64,000 nucleotides of DNA. Source: Pegoplata infirma. Taxonomy: Eukaryota; Arthropoda; Insecta; Diptera; Anthomyiidae. The position numbers and the translations under genes were made by a program. Of the stretch, positions 12,864 to 23,486 are shown in pieces (within the stretch, counting starts at the first letter, position 1; every line of letters starts with the position of its first letter). The stretch covers positions 37,181 through 101,180 of the forward strand of contig CAWUER010000533.1 of NCBI GenBank assembly GCA_963921195.1, written 5' to 3'. The notes beneath the pieces are model-generated. The model was not told the origin of the DNA and did not search any database. It saw nothing but the letters and a program-made list of their open reading frames with translations.

Positions 12864-13775
12864 TCAACCAAACATGGTGCTTTGTGCTGTTGGAAGACCC
12901 GTTTTGGAGATGACGCCTTCGCAAATTACCCGTGGATACAAATCAACCCCTATCACAATATCAATCCCCGATGATTGATAGAACTGCGAATCTGCGAGAA
13001 ACAAATCGAGAAAGTTCTTCTTAAAGGACTCTGATAACGATTGAGCCGGAGTTTGAAGAGTCATGCGGTTATCGACCCGGAATGTTCCCTCAAGTTTAGA
13101 GGTAGGATCGAATCGTGACTTTAGGGTGAGTGGGCAAATGGTTTCGTCCTGCATGGTCAAGGTCATTAGGTCCAGTTTTTCTACGAACTTTCTGGATATT
13201 CGACTGGTTGACGAACCAGAGTCTAAGAGACATCGAGCATAAGAAGTCGTAGTAGCTATTTTGACCAATACAGTCGGAAGAAGTATAACGCTATTTTGAC
13301 GAAGAATAGCTATAAGCGACGATGATGTAGATGGAACCGAGGGGGAAGTCTTTTTAGGCCTGGTAGTTTTGGACGTGGAAGGCTTGGGAGAAAGTGAACG
13401 TGAACGAGAACTTGAGCGAGAACGGGACCGAGAACGCGAGCGAGAATCAGGGGACGTGTTGGTTTGGAGAAGTCGTGGATTAAGGTGAAGAAGAGTGTGG
13501 TGAAACTTCTTACACTTTTTACATCCGTGCACCGTGAAACATGTACCCTGGGAGTGGTCATGTGCCAGACAATTGGAACAGTACTTATGTGTCCGAACCG
13601 CTCTTATGCGCTCAGTGACGTTCATGCCCAAAAACTTTCTGCAGGTTTTAAGAGGATGAGGACGTTTACAGAATTTGCACAAATACGAATTGTATTTAAG
13701 TGGAAGCGTTGACTTCTGCTTGCGGCGATGGTCTTGGTGCTTTTGGTTGGGCTTGACCGACGAAGGTTTTGGCAT
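12864..13775 (-). CDS. Accessory ORF of the BEL element: zinc knuckles, RS tract, aspartic protease
   Basis: A 303-residue open frame between the end of integrase and the 3' LTR, where env sits in elements that have one. About residues 33-45 form a knuckle C-x2-C-x3-H-x4-C, residues 66-79 hold C-x2-C followed by H and C, and CKKCKKFHHTLLH follows near 85. This is the pattern of the BEL Gag C-terminus, also seen in this element's own Gag (NTLLH). Residues about 112-130 are an Arg-Ser repeat, then comes a Ser/Pro/Thr linker. A retropepsin-like core begins at LLDSGSSTSRIS (about 186) and runs to a TMFG end, where the homologous gag-pol protein continues into the RT region. It is thus a diverged second nucleocapsid-plus-protease unit. 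A splice acceptor (TTTTACTTTTACAG) lies 7 nt before the ATG, suggesting a spliced mRNA. Alternatively it is a leftover of another BEL insertion, although its open frame and neat domain ends argue otherwise. Confidence 0.8.
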   Translation of the reverse strand: MPKPSSVKPNQKHQDHRRKQKSTLPLKYNSYLCKFCKRPHPLKTCRKFLGMNVTERIRAVRTHKYCSNCLAHDHSQGTCFTVHGCKKCKKFHHTLLHLNPRLLQTNTSPDSRSRSRSRSRSSSRSRSLSPKPSTSKTTRPKKTSPSVPSTSSSLIAILRQNSVILLPTVLVKIATTTSYARCLLDSGSSTSRISRKFVEKLDLMTLTMQDETICPLTLKSRFDPTSKLEGTFRVDNRMTLQTPAQSLSESFKKNFLDLFLADSQFYQSSGIDIVIGVDLYPRVICEGVISKTGLPTAQSTMFG

Positions 13776-13781
13776 GTTGAG

Positions 13782-13797
13782 CTGTAAAAGTAAAATG
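13782..13797 (-). promoter_or_regulatory. Candidate 3' splice site for the accessory ORF
   Basis: The minus strand reads CATTTTACTTTTACAG, a pyrimidine-rich tract ending in CAG, followed by CTCAAC and then the ATG at 13775. Start context and spacing resemble the acceptor used for subgenomic env mRNAs in retroviruses and errantiviruses. A suitable donor (GTAAGT) lies in the leader at 30841-30846. This is a prediction from sequence alone. Confidence 0.5.
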
Positions 13798-13835
13798 GAT
13801 ATAAAAAACTACCTAAGAATAAATTAATCTACTAA

Positions 13836-14391
13836 CTATTCGGAATATATGACAACTAATTTTACTATAGGCCGAGTTATGACACCCTTTTGGGTGAAAA
13901 CATCGGCCACGCGAACGCGACTATCTGGCCCTGGATAAAGTTTGATTATTCTGCCAAGACGCCAAGAATTTGGAGGAAGATTTTCTTCCTTTATCGCAAC
14001 CAGAGAATTTTCTTTAATATTTTCTTCCGGTTTCTGCCATTTAACACGCTTGTGAAGTTCTTTAAGGTACTCGTTTTTCCAACGAGCACAACAATGTTGA
14101 TGAACAAGTTTTAGCCTTTGCCAACGGTTAGTGACAGAAGCTGAAGAATCACTGATAGATGGATCTATTGGAGCTAATATTGGAGTACCTATCAAGAAGT
14201 GACCCGGTGTCAAAGCGGATAAATCAGAAGAATCTTGGGACATAGGAGAAAGAGGTCTGGAATTAAGACAAGCCTCGATTCTAGATAAGAGAGTAGAAAA
14301 TTCCTCGAAAGTGTACTTGAAGCCACCTGAAACTTTACGAAAATGAAGCTTGAAACTTTTAACGCCTGCCTCCCATAACCCACCCCATATG
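13836..14391 (-). pseudogene. BEL integrase, C-terminal part cut off by the DNA transposon
   Basis: In sense this piece begins with GGLWEAGVKSFK, whose Glu is the last catalytic residue of the DDE triad. It continues through CLNSRPLSP and LTPGHFLIG to the BEL-specific C-terminal domain (LPPNSWRLGRI, then RVRVADVFT), ending at a stop at 13836-13838. The rest of the enzyme lies 4.3 kb away at 18684-21941. The first about 12 codons of the longer open frame (14386-14420) belong to the transposon end and not to integrase. Relative to the upstream frame there is one surplus G in the four-G run at the junction, so precise removal of the transposon and one target copy would still leave a 1-nt frame offset. 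Confidence 0.9.
14386..14391. repeat. Target duplication CATATG, left copy
   Basis: CATATG occurs immediately outside both ends of the long-TIR transposon (also 18678-18683). Because CATATG is palindromic and next to TIR bases, ATAT (4 bp) with a slightly longer TIR is an alternative reading. Six bases is the longest exact match. Confidence 0.65.
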
Positions 14392-15062
14392 ATGAATTTC
14401 ATGTAAAAATCGAGATGCATTGAACCCGACCCCCTCAGATATCGATGAAATTTTGTTCATAGCTAAATTTGATCAATACAAACAAACTCTCATTTTTAGA
14501 AATGACTGTTTTGCGATTTTTTGGGCGTGACACAGTGGGAACGTTTTCGAAAAAACGCGAAAATGGTCTTTTCTCCATTTAAACTACAATAACTCTGAAT
14601 CGGCTAAACCGATTTCCATGATCTTGGTATCATTAAAAAGATATTTTAACAGGCTTTATGACATGTTAAAAAAAAAAAAAAAAAAAAATACACTGTAAAA
14701 AATTTATAACAAAAAAAATTTTAACTGACGAAAAAACCAAAAAGATCAAGGGTTTTTTTACAGTGTATTAATTTTTTAGAAAGGTTTATCCTTCATCTAT
14801 ACCATATCAAAAAATAAAAATGGGTTCTTTGTTAGTTTTTTTTATATAATTTTTTAAGTAGTGTCACTTCTAGTAATTGCCCTTATATTTTATAACAAAA
14901 AAAATTTTAGGTAACGAAAAACCAAAAAAGATCAAGGATTTTTTACAGTGTATTACTTTTTTAGAAAGGTATTTCCTTCACCTATAACATATCCAAAAAG
15001 TAAAATGGGTTCTTTTTTATTTTTTTTTTAATAATTTTTTAAGTAGTGTCACTTCTAGTAAT
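14392..15062. repeat. Left terminal inverted repeat with internal 185-bp repeat
   Basis: The TIR matches the reverse complement of 18002-18677 over its length with scattered differences. Inside it, a block containing TATAACAAAAAAAATTTTA, AGATCAAGG, TTTTTACAGTGTATTA, CTATA-CATATC, AAATGGGTTCTTT and AGTAGTGTCACTTCTAGTAA occurs twice in tandem with a period of 185 bp (CAGTGTATTA at 14761 and at 14946). A long A run is at 14667-14687. Repeated blocks in TIRs are commonly transposase binding sites, but that role is inferred here. Confidence 0.88.
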
Positions 15063-15584
15063 TCCGCAAAATTCTGAATAAAAAAATCAATGTATTCTTC
15101 ATAATAATTTTCTATTTTGTCATAAACATTTATTACTTTACCCATAATAAAGAGAAATATATATAGAACAAAAAAATTGTTGCCCTTTTCATTCCAAAGA
15201 TTTTTTCAGGTCTATTTTTTCTTCCTCAGGTAGCTAATAACATAGTAAAAAGAAATAGAAACACAAAATATAACAAATATTTTCCTTTCTTAGTAAAAAA
15301 TTTAACGGCAAACAGCCCTTATTTCCATACAAATGCATGTAAATGTATAGGGGTCTGGCCAGAACTAAGGACTCAAAATATGTACCTGACGAAGGGTTAA
15401 CAGGTAAAATAAATAAACATTGTCCCAAATTATGAATATGTTTTAACCGCAAAAAGTTCTTGCTTGCCTTAAAAAATGCTATATAATTGCACCTGATGAA
15501 CGTACCGAAATTCATAATTATAAACAGTTTCGAGAAGCCAAGATATCCCATTACAATTTTTACGCGTATATTTTAAAAAATTGA
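15063..15584. other. Transposon 5' non-coding region
   Basis: Unique A+T-rich DNA between the left TIR and the transposase start. It probably holds the promoter and the 5' UTR. No clear TATA or initiator element was identified. Confidence 0.5.
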
Positions 15585-16510
15585 GTGAATATGAATTCAA
15601 ACAATAAGTACAGATGCATAAAAATATCTAATAAGTGTTGCGCTTCGCTTCGTAAAATAAGTGAAAACGAGGCTGCAAATATAATTGAATATTTTCCAGC
15701 TGTCGCCAACATTCATTGTAGCCGTATTTGCGAAACTTGCCGGAATACACTGAGAAAAGCTCGCAGTCGTAATGAATCCAACGTGGAGCAGAATGAAGTC
15801 TCAAATTATTTACCAACAACGCCCAGCAATGAAATTAGCGAAGAATTGAATGAACTTCCAACTTGTACCAGCCGTATTGCAAACATCGAAAGGACGGAAG
15901 TCATTGAAAATATAAATGATCATATTATTCCTCATCTACCAAACCAAATGTCGCCTCTTAAAAGGAAATATATGAAACGAGATGCATACAGAAATAGAAA
16001 ATCACTGCAAATTTTCGAAAATATAGCAGATTCACTTGGAGCTGATCCATTATCTGATTTGTCAGCGCAACTTGAAAACGTCAAAGCCATTTACGAAGAA
16101 ATTTTGGAAAACATCAAATATCAAATAGAGAACAGCTCAAATCTTTTGGAAAAGCAAAAACTTTTATCTCTCTTACCAATCAATATGAGTCACGCAGAAA
16201 TTAAAGATCGTTTTGGGGATGATATATCTCACGATTGTATCAAAAAAAGTAAAGATATCCAAAGGAATAAAACGAAGTTTGCAGATATCAATCTTTTTAA
16301 AATGAGCAGACGTAGCTTACCAGCCGAAACTCTAAGCACAGTCAAGTTATTTTATGAAGATGATGAAATTAGCCGAATGATGCCTGGATCGCAAGATTCA
16401 ATTACTGTTAAACAAGGAAACTTACGTGAAAAAGTTCAAAAAAGACTGATGTTATCTTCACTACGCGAATCTTACTACGAATTTAAAAAAAACATCCCTT
16501 GGCCAAAGTG
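15585..16510 (+). CDS. Transposase, N-terminal part (first frame)
   Basis: An open frame of about 308 useful codons from ATG 15585. The first 60 residues hold a Cys-rich motif (CC, then CSRICETC) that could bind zinc and DNA ends. The middle is polar and helical in composition. Residues about 135-215 include KRKYMKRDAYRNR and a Leu/Glu-rich region that may form a coiled coil. The frame ends with ESYYEFKKNIP, where homologous proteins as I remember them continue into a GFSKF-like segment. Here that segment (VGFTKFTMLRPK) is found in another frame from 16499. A single base lost near 16498-16510 would explain the break. The last residues to the stop at 16533-16535 are therefore not native. Confidence 0.75.
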
Positions 16511-17766
16511 GGTTTTACAAAATTTACAATGTTAAGGCCAAAAAATTGTATAAAACTTGGAGTTGGAAACCAGCAAAATATCTGTGTATGCACATTGCAT
16601 CAGAATATGAAATTGATGTTTGAAAAAAGTGGCTTAAAATCAATTTGTATTGAAGGAGAATGCACATTTACCGATTACAAAGATGTTCTCAAATTCGTTG
16701 TTTGTAATGGTGACATAGAAAAAAGCGAGTGTTGCGTTTCAATGTGTGGTCACTGCTTTAAAAATTTAAATAATCTAAAAACGCATATGCTAAAACATTT
16801 TGAAAATAACCAAACTGAAGAAATAATATACAAAAAGTGGAATACAACGATTAGATGTGTTCTGGAAACGTTAACCACCAACCCAGAATCATTTGTCAGC
16901 GATTTTACTGAACACATCAAAGTTCTGATTCCGCATCATTTCATAGCAAAGCGACAATCTGAATTTATCAGCAATAAAAGAGCGGCGCTGTTATCAGGAG
17001 AAATGTTAACTCAAATGGACTTTGCTGAAAATTATGCATTTCTTGTACAAGATGCCGTGCAAGGATACCATTGGAATAATGATCAGGCTACAATACATCC
17101 GTTCGTTATTTATTACAAAGGTAATTATTTTAATATTTTGGTATTAGTAAACACATCCATCCACACTCATCAAAATATTTAATAATTTTTATTTATTTGT
17201 TTTTTTCCTTTGTTTGTTTATTTTCAGATAACGATAAATTAACTCATAAAAGCTTCGCCATAATATCTGATTGCAATACCCATGATAGTATAGCAGTTCA
17301 TCTATATATTTCAAAAATGGTACAGTTCGTGAAGGCCAATATAACCAACAATATTAATAAAATCATTTACGTATCAGATGGTGCAGGAGCACAATATAAA
17401 AATAAATATAACTTCATTAATTTATGCCATCACAAATCTGATTTTGGGATTGACGCTGAATGGCACTTTTATGCTACCAGTCACGGAAAATCTGCATGTG
17501 ATGGAATCGGAGGAACATTGAAGAGAGGTGCTCGAAATTATAGTATTGCAAATAAAAATGAAATCCAGACAACGAGGCAACTCTATCACTGGGCATCAGA
17601 AACATATAAGACCACCATACAAGTTGCTTACGCAGATGCTGACGAATACAACAACGTTAAAGAAAAGCTATTTTCAAGATATGAAGAAGCTAAAACTATA
17701 ACAGGAACTCAAGGCTTTCATTCATTCATTCCGATAAATGAAACTTTTGTACATGTGCGCAGATAA
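16499..17766 (+). pseudogene. Transposase, C-terminal catalytic part (two exons, after frameshift)
   Basis: Continues the protein begun at 15585. The first exon (16499-17120) has VGFTKFTMLRPK, the Cys pairs CVCTLHQN and C-x3-C-x2-C (CCVSMCGHC), an H-x3-H (HMLKH), and then QMDFAENYAF, whose Asp is a good candidate for the first catalytic acidic residue. The second exon (17228-17766) has VSDGAGAQYKN, with a candidate second Asp, and ATSHGKSACDGIGGTLKR, with a candidate third acidic residue. This arrangement of motifs matches cc8L18.2-like proteins as I know them. The catalytic assignment is inference. The whole protein would be about 690 residues. It has no start of its own, and the break with the first part makes this copy probably inactive unless it is a sequencing error. 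Confidence 0.75.
17121..17227 (+). other. Intron in the transposase gene
   Basis: The exon ends AAAG before GTAATTATT. The intron ends in a long pyrimidine tract (TTTTTTCC, TTTGTTTG, TTTATTTTCAG) before ATAACGATAAATTAAC. It is 107 nt, a normal fly intron size. Without it the frame stops at 17180-17182. With it the reading passes smoothly from VIYYK into DNDKLTHKSFA. Confidence 0.8.
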
Positions 17767-18001
17767 GTATTCTGACTGTGCCAAATTTGAGCAGCGCAAA
17801 ATTTCTTACAAATAATTAACTTAAAAAAAATTTAAATAAAATAAAACACAAATTAATAAAAACGTGGCAAATAATATAAACAATTGTTGATGGTTTTTTA
17901 TTTGTAAACATTTAAAAAATGTTAGAATTGTTGAACTATTTTGTGAATGTGACCAGATATTTTCGCTGTTATTCGAATTATTTCGAAAACTTTCGGTAAG
18001 T

Positions 18002-18677
18002 ATTACTAGAAGTGACACTACTTAAAAAATTATATAAAAAAAATAAAAAAGAACCCATTTTACTTTTTGGATATGTTATAGGTGAGAGAAATACCTTTCT
18101 AAAAAAGTAATACACTGTAAAAAATCCTTGATCTTTTTTGGTTTTTCGTTACCTAAATTTTTTTTTGTTATAAAATATAAGGGCAATTACTAGAAGTGAC
18201 ACTACTTAAAAAATTATATAAAAAAAACTAACAAAGAACCCATTTTTATTTTTTGATATGGTATAGATGAAGGATAAACCTTTCTAAAAAATTAATACAC
18301 TGTAAAAAAACCCTTGATCTTTTTGGTTTTTTCGTCAGTTAAAATTTTTTTTGTTATAAATTTTTTACAGTGTATTTTTTTTTTTTTTAACGTGTCATAA
18401 AGCCTGTTAAAATATCTTTTTAATGATACCAAGATCATGGAAATCGGTTGAGCCGATTCAGAGTTATTGTAGTTTAAATGGAGCTCTTTTCGACCATTTT
18501 CGCGTTTTTTCGAAAACGTTCCCACTGTGTCACGCTCAAAAAATCGCAAAACAGTCATTTCTAAAAATGAGAGTTTGTTTGTTTTGATCAAATTTAGCTA
18601 TGAACAAAATTTCATCGATATCTGAGTTGGTCGGGTTCAAAATTTCAGTTTTATCTCGATTTTTAAATGAAATTCAT
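18002..18677. repeat. Right terminal inverted repeat
   Basis: Inverted counterpart of 14392-15062, with the same two internal 185-bp units, ending ATGAAATTCAT. The target duplication CATATG follows at 18678-18683. Confidence 0.88.
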
Positions 18678-18683
18678 CATATG

Positions 18684-21600
18684 TGGAGCACCAGGGGGTA
18701 TAAAATGCCACGTAATTTTCTGGTGTGCGTAGTAAGACGTTACGGCTTGAGAGGATGTTTGCATAAATTCCCTAGCCAAGGTTCGAGATGCACCTACAAA
18801 TGTTGTTCCATTATCTGAATGTAAATGTAGCGGACAACCACGGCGGGATACGAACCTATGAAAGGCTGCAAGGAAGGCAGGAGTGGAAAGGTCAGATGTG
18901 GCTTCTAAATGTATGGCTTTCGTGGAAAAGCATACGAACACGCATACGTACCCTTTGGTAATGCGACAAGCTCTCCCCGAATAACTTTTTATGTCGAAAG
19001 GGCCAGCGAAATCAAGGCCCGTATGTGTAAATGGGCGTGTAAATTCGGATCTTTCTGGAGGAAGAGCAGCCATGATCTGATTTTGACACCTTTTTTTATA
19101 TAAAATGCAAGGTTTGCACTTATTAATGGTGGTCTTTATCAGGTTTTTGACCTTAGGAATCCAAAATTGACTTCGAATAACACGTAGCATAAGTTGATTA
19201 CCACCATGGATAGTGATATCATGCACAAATTTGACAAAAAGGCGGGTGTACTGACAATTGTACGGAATTATGATTGGATGTTTTTCGTGATAGGATACAC
19301 CAGGAGCGAATTCAAGCCTACCACAAGAACGTATTATCCCCTCTGGATCAAGAAAAGGATTTAGACTGAGAATCGAGCTTGAAGAGGCAATAGACCTTTT
19401 TAACGACAAAGCTTGGTATTCATTTGGATAGAAAGCTTTTTGGCTCATACGAATGAGAGTGTCTCGAACGGCAACAAGTTCGGAACTCGTAGCAATAACT
19501 GATTCTTTGCTAAAATTGGAACGGTATTTTCTATGAGTGCGGAAGTAGAATCGGTATATATAAGCCAGAACTCGCATTGCTCTTGAATAGGAAGAAAAAC
19601 GATCAAGAATGTCTACGAAGTTCGTAAAATAAGCAAAGTGAGCTTTTATTGTCTTCATTTCGAGATCGGTTTCTGGTATTGTGCAAGATTCTTTGTACGG
19701 AATGTGAACTTCTTTAAGGAAATGTGGCCCATGCCACCAAAGTTCATTGTCGATGAGCTCCTGAGGAAACACTCCGCGGCTAGCTAAGTCTGCAGGATTA
19801 TGTTCGGATGACACGTGATACCAACGAGAAGGATCAATAATTTCGATTATTTTTGAAACTCTATTAGCAACAAAGGTTAACCAAGAACATGGAGGTTTAG
19901 CTAGCCAAGAAAGAACAATAGTTGAATAAGTCCAACAGGAAATTGAGTACTGATCAACATCTAATTTTGGAATAAGGCTGTCGATCATTTCAGCCAAAAG
20001 GACCGCTCCACAAAGCTCCAATCTCGGAATGGATAGAGTTTTGACAGGAGCAACCTTGGATTTGGACGAAACTAAATGGGTATATGTAGAATTACTATCG
20101 CATATTCGAATGTATAATGCTGCCGCGTATGCCTTTTCAGATGCATCGCAGAATCCATGGAATTGGATTTCAGCATTTGGAACAAAATTAATCCATCGAG
20201 GTATCTGAATGTCATTGATACCGGAATAATTGGATTGGAACATTTTCCATTGAGAGAGAGATTCTGCTGAGAGGACTTCATCCCAGTCGGTTCCTTCGAT
20301 CCATATTCTTTGCATTAGGATCTTTGCCAGAACGACGCAAGGTGACAGCCATCCAGCAGGGTCAAACAACTTAGCAATTTGCGATAAAACTTCGCGTTTT
20401 GTATATTTAGAAGACTCCGGAAATGGTTGAGTTGTGAAGTAAAAAGAATCTGAACGCGCATTCCAGCGAATACCCAATGTTTTCGCTGTACTACTGTCGT
20501 CAAATTCAAGGAAGTCTTCATTAAGCAAATGCTCAGGAGGAATATCTTTTAGGACATCTTTGGAATTTGATGTCCACTTTCTCAATGAAAAACCAGCTGA
20601 TTGAAGAGCCAGGATAAGCTCATTTTTGGACTTTATTGCTTTTGTTATTGAGTGAGCACCAGCAAGTGCATCATCAACATACATATAATTCCGAAGAATA
20701 TTGCTAGCAATCGGATAAATGGATTCAATATCATCAGCTAGTTGGAGAATTGTTCGAATAGCTAAGTATGGTGCACAATTGACTCCGAAAGTGACAGTTT
20801 TCAGCTCAAAATCCTGGATAATATCATTTGGATCGTTTCGGAACAAAATTCTTTGATATGGAGTGTGTTCAGGATTAACCAAGATTTGCCTGTACATTTT
20901 TTGAATGTCGGCATTGAACACAAACTGAAAGAAACGCCATTTAAGAATTAGAAGAGTCAAGTCACTTTGAAGAGTTGGACCTGTATGGAGTATGTCATTA
21001 AGACTTAACCCATTGGAAGATGGAGAGGATGCATTAAATACCACACGAACTTTTGTGGTTGTACTTTCAGGCTTTATTACCGCATGGTGGGGTAAATAAT
21101 AGCACTGAGTCAATGTTTTACAGTCTGGAGGCGATACTTTTAACATATGATTTAAATGATTATATTCATTTACAACTTTATCATATTCTTGTTTAAAAGT
21201 AGGAGTTCTAGTAAGTCTGGCTTCATTTCGGAAAAATTGAGCCATTGCACTTACTCTAGACTGTCCAATAGTTTTGTCAGGGAACTCGTTCTTGAATGGA
21301 AGGGAAACAATATATCTTCCGTCATGATTTCGTTTTGTGGTCCTTACATAGAAATCCTCACAAAATTTATCGGAAGGGGACACAAAGTTCTTCCGTGGAA
21401 GATTCTCCACCTCCCAAAAACGTGAAATCTCTTTCGCCAAAGAAATTTCACAAAAATAGGAAGTAACTATAGACCCTAGTGAAGAGTTACGCGGCACAGG
21501 ACCAGTTAGAATCCATCCAAAGATGGTTTCTTGTGCCATTAAGGAACCACAAACTTTATGCTGTATTCCAGAGAGCATCACAGATGGGAATAAGTCACCC

Positions 21601-22007
21601 CCAATCAGGATATCGATCTTAGAGCTCTGATGGAAATCTGGATCAGCAAGTTGGATTTGAGCAAGATTAGACAAGAACGACGCATCGACGTGATGAGAAG
21701 GGAGATTGTTGGCCAATTGTGGGACTACTAAAGCCGATGCAGAGACTTCAAAATCATCATTTAATGGAGAACTTATGTTAAAAGTACATTGCTTTTGAAC
21801 TTTAGCAGAAATGGTATTGTTTAAGCCAGAAATCTGAGCATTGGTACGCTCTGAGGGTAATCTTAAAAGATTAAATAGTTTTTCCGAAATAAAGGTTCCC
21901 TCAGACCCTGAATCGATAAGTGCCCGAGCTTTGTACTTCATATTGAGATAGCATATATTAACTATTGCAGTACCTAATAAGACACCAGTGGAATTAGTTG
22001 CAAAAAA
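18684..22007 (-). pseudogene. BEL pol: protease, RT, RNase H, integrase N-terminal two thirds
   Basis: Minus-strand frame open from 22007 down to the transposon junction (18684 is the last base outside the target copy); the first ATG is at 21941. In order: retropepsin-like domain with LIDSGSEGTFIS near the start, Pao-type RT with YVDD at 20670-20681 (residue 421 from the ATG), an RNase H-like region with FHGFCDASEKAYAAALY, zinc domain H-x4-H (HDITIH) and C-x2-C (CKPC), then the integrase core with its first Asp (GLDFAGP) and second Asp (HSDNGTTFVG), stopping at PPGAPHM. The Glu lies beyond the transposon at about 14.37 kb. An in-frame TAA at 22008-22010 separates this from the Gag zinc knuckles, so translation as one Gag-Pol polyprotein, normal for BEL, is no longer possible. 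Confidence 0.93.
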
Positions 22008-22349
22008 TTATTGGGAAGACTGAGCTCCTTGTGACGAAGTGGACTGTATCGAATTAGAAGTGGATGGAAAAGGAGCTGAGTTTGGATTCAAGTTAGAACT
22101 GGTGCTTATATTAGGAGTTGGTGTGGAAGAGATGGAGCTATCAGAATCTTTATGAAGTAGCGTGTTGTGACGTTTTTGGCACCGAAAGCAACTATTTTTA
22201 CTTTTACAATTTTTCACGGAATGGGTCTTTGAAAAGCAATTTAAGCATAAGCTATGCTTTTTTATTTCGGAAAATCTCTGATTATGATTCATTTGGATAA
22301 ACACTGGACATTTTCGGATTGTATGAAATGCGTCTGGACATACTAAACA
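22008..22349 (-). pseudogene. BEL gag, C-terminal zinc-knuckle part
   Basis: In sense the frame begins CLVCPDAFHTIRKC, a BEL knuckle, and then has LCLNCFSKTHSVKNC and CFRCQKRHNTLLH, followed by a Ser/Thr/Pro/Asn-rich linker and the TAA at 22008-22010. It is in the same frame as the pol part but in the -1 frame relative to the N-terminal gag piece. The overlap (around CCTAAT at 22349-22354) is not a canonical slippery sequence, so a lost base in this copy is likelier than programmed frameshifting. Confidence 0.88.
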
Positions 22350-23413
22350 TTAGGCTCTGAGACATTATTTTGGAAAGTGTTAACCTTTTTTGAAGAATTC
22401 AGAGCCTTAAAATGATTTGAGCTTTTAGGTTTTGATTCAGAGGATTTCGCCTCCATAGAGCCACGCATTTCAGAAACAGACTCCAAAGTTCGATAACGAT
22501 TTGTAAGAAATAAATCAAAATCAGACCATTTCGGAATGCTAGCCTTATCTGCAACACCTTGTTCCCATAAATGATGAGTGAGCTCTGGAAGCTTTTTGTA
22601 ACAAATATATACAAACAACGGATCCCAATTCGCAACATCGATGTTGTACAATTGGAGAGTTGAAATACAACTGTTAAGCTCGCGTTGCAGCTTCTTTATA
22701 TCTTCGGATGATTCTGAAGTTATTTTTTGAAGGTGCCAAAGCTTATCCAGTTGTCCAAAAACAATGGATTTACGGTTTTCAAATCGAGCACAGAGATTTT
22801 TCCATGCCAAATCGAAACCTTGATTAGTTAATGGACTTTTCTTAGCTATTTCCTGTGCCTCACCACTTGTTTTGTTAATAAGATGAAATAATCTTTCAAC
22901 AGGACTAAGGTTGGAGTTTTTTATGTAAACAGCTGAGAACATATCTCGAAATGTGGGCCAGGACAGGTAATCTCCTTTGAAGATTTCTATGTCGCATGGC
23001 GGAAGTCGGAAGCTGTGAGAAGTAGAGACTTCGGATTGTCTTGGTGGTGGGGTCATAGCTTGGAGTTCAACTTTTGGAAGGGACTCATATCGCTTGCTTT
23101 CGTAAACCTCATTTAATTTAGCCAATAGATTACAATATGTTATGTATGTGCTCTTATATTTTTTGTTGATGGATTCTAAGTTATCCTTATCTTGATCCTT
23201 ACCATCATCTTCCACATCAGCATTTAAGTCCTCATTATCCCGATCGAAAAGATACTCTTCATAGGCGGATTTAACTCGAGACCAAATTGATTTTATCTCA
23301 TATCGATGTACATCGACGGCATGAAGGGATGTACTTGGATATTGACCAGCCGCATAGTCGGCATCGAATTCGATTAAACTATCGGCCAAACGAGTGAAAT
23401 GGTCAAGAGACAT
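22343..23413 (-). pseudogene. BEL gag, N-terminal and capsid-like part
   Basis: 356 codons from an ATG in good context (CCAAAATG). The start MSLDHFTRLADSL is followed by an acidic coiled region (DADVEDDGKDQDKDN), then the conserved BEL Gag core (DUF1759 type) beginning near LPPCDIEIFKGDYLSWPTF and containing ERLFHLINKTSGEA. The frame stops at 22343-22345 after SEPNV, 1-nt out of register with the knuckle part. In an intact member the polyprotein would continue. As it stands this piece alone could make a truncated Gag. Confidence 0.9.
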
Positions 23414-23486
23414 TTTGGATTTAAATTGGAAAATAACAAGGTATCTATGAAAAGTATGGATGAGGACTGGATAAATCTAGCTGACT

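Larger units (their letters stand above)
14392..18677 (+). mobile_element. 4.3-kb DNA transposon with long compound inverted repeats
   Basis: The element is bounded by terminal inverted repeats of 671 bp (14392-15062) and 676 bp (18002-18677) that start ATGAATTTCAT. It carries one transposase gene on the plus strand (15585-17766). Each TIR contains an internal 185-bp direct repeat. It sits inside the BEL integrase, opposite in orientation to the host element. The superfamily is not certain. The transposase resembles a poorly named group found in invertebrate genomes and often labelled cc8L18.2-like, and the 6-bp (or 4-bp) target duplication does not fit hAT, mariner, piggyBac or P. The copy is nearly intact but has a frameshift in the transposase. 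Confidence 0.88.

Noticed and set aside
13464..13712. 82-codon plus-strand frame opposite the BEL accessory ORF
   Set aside because: Antisense to zinc-knuckle codons and unlike any known protein. A shadow.
22343..22360. Programmed frameshift between the two BEL gag parts
   Set aside because: The register is -1, but the sequence at the shift (CCTAAT) is not a slippery heptamer, and BEL elements normally have one gag-pol frame. A lost base is simpler.
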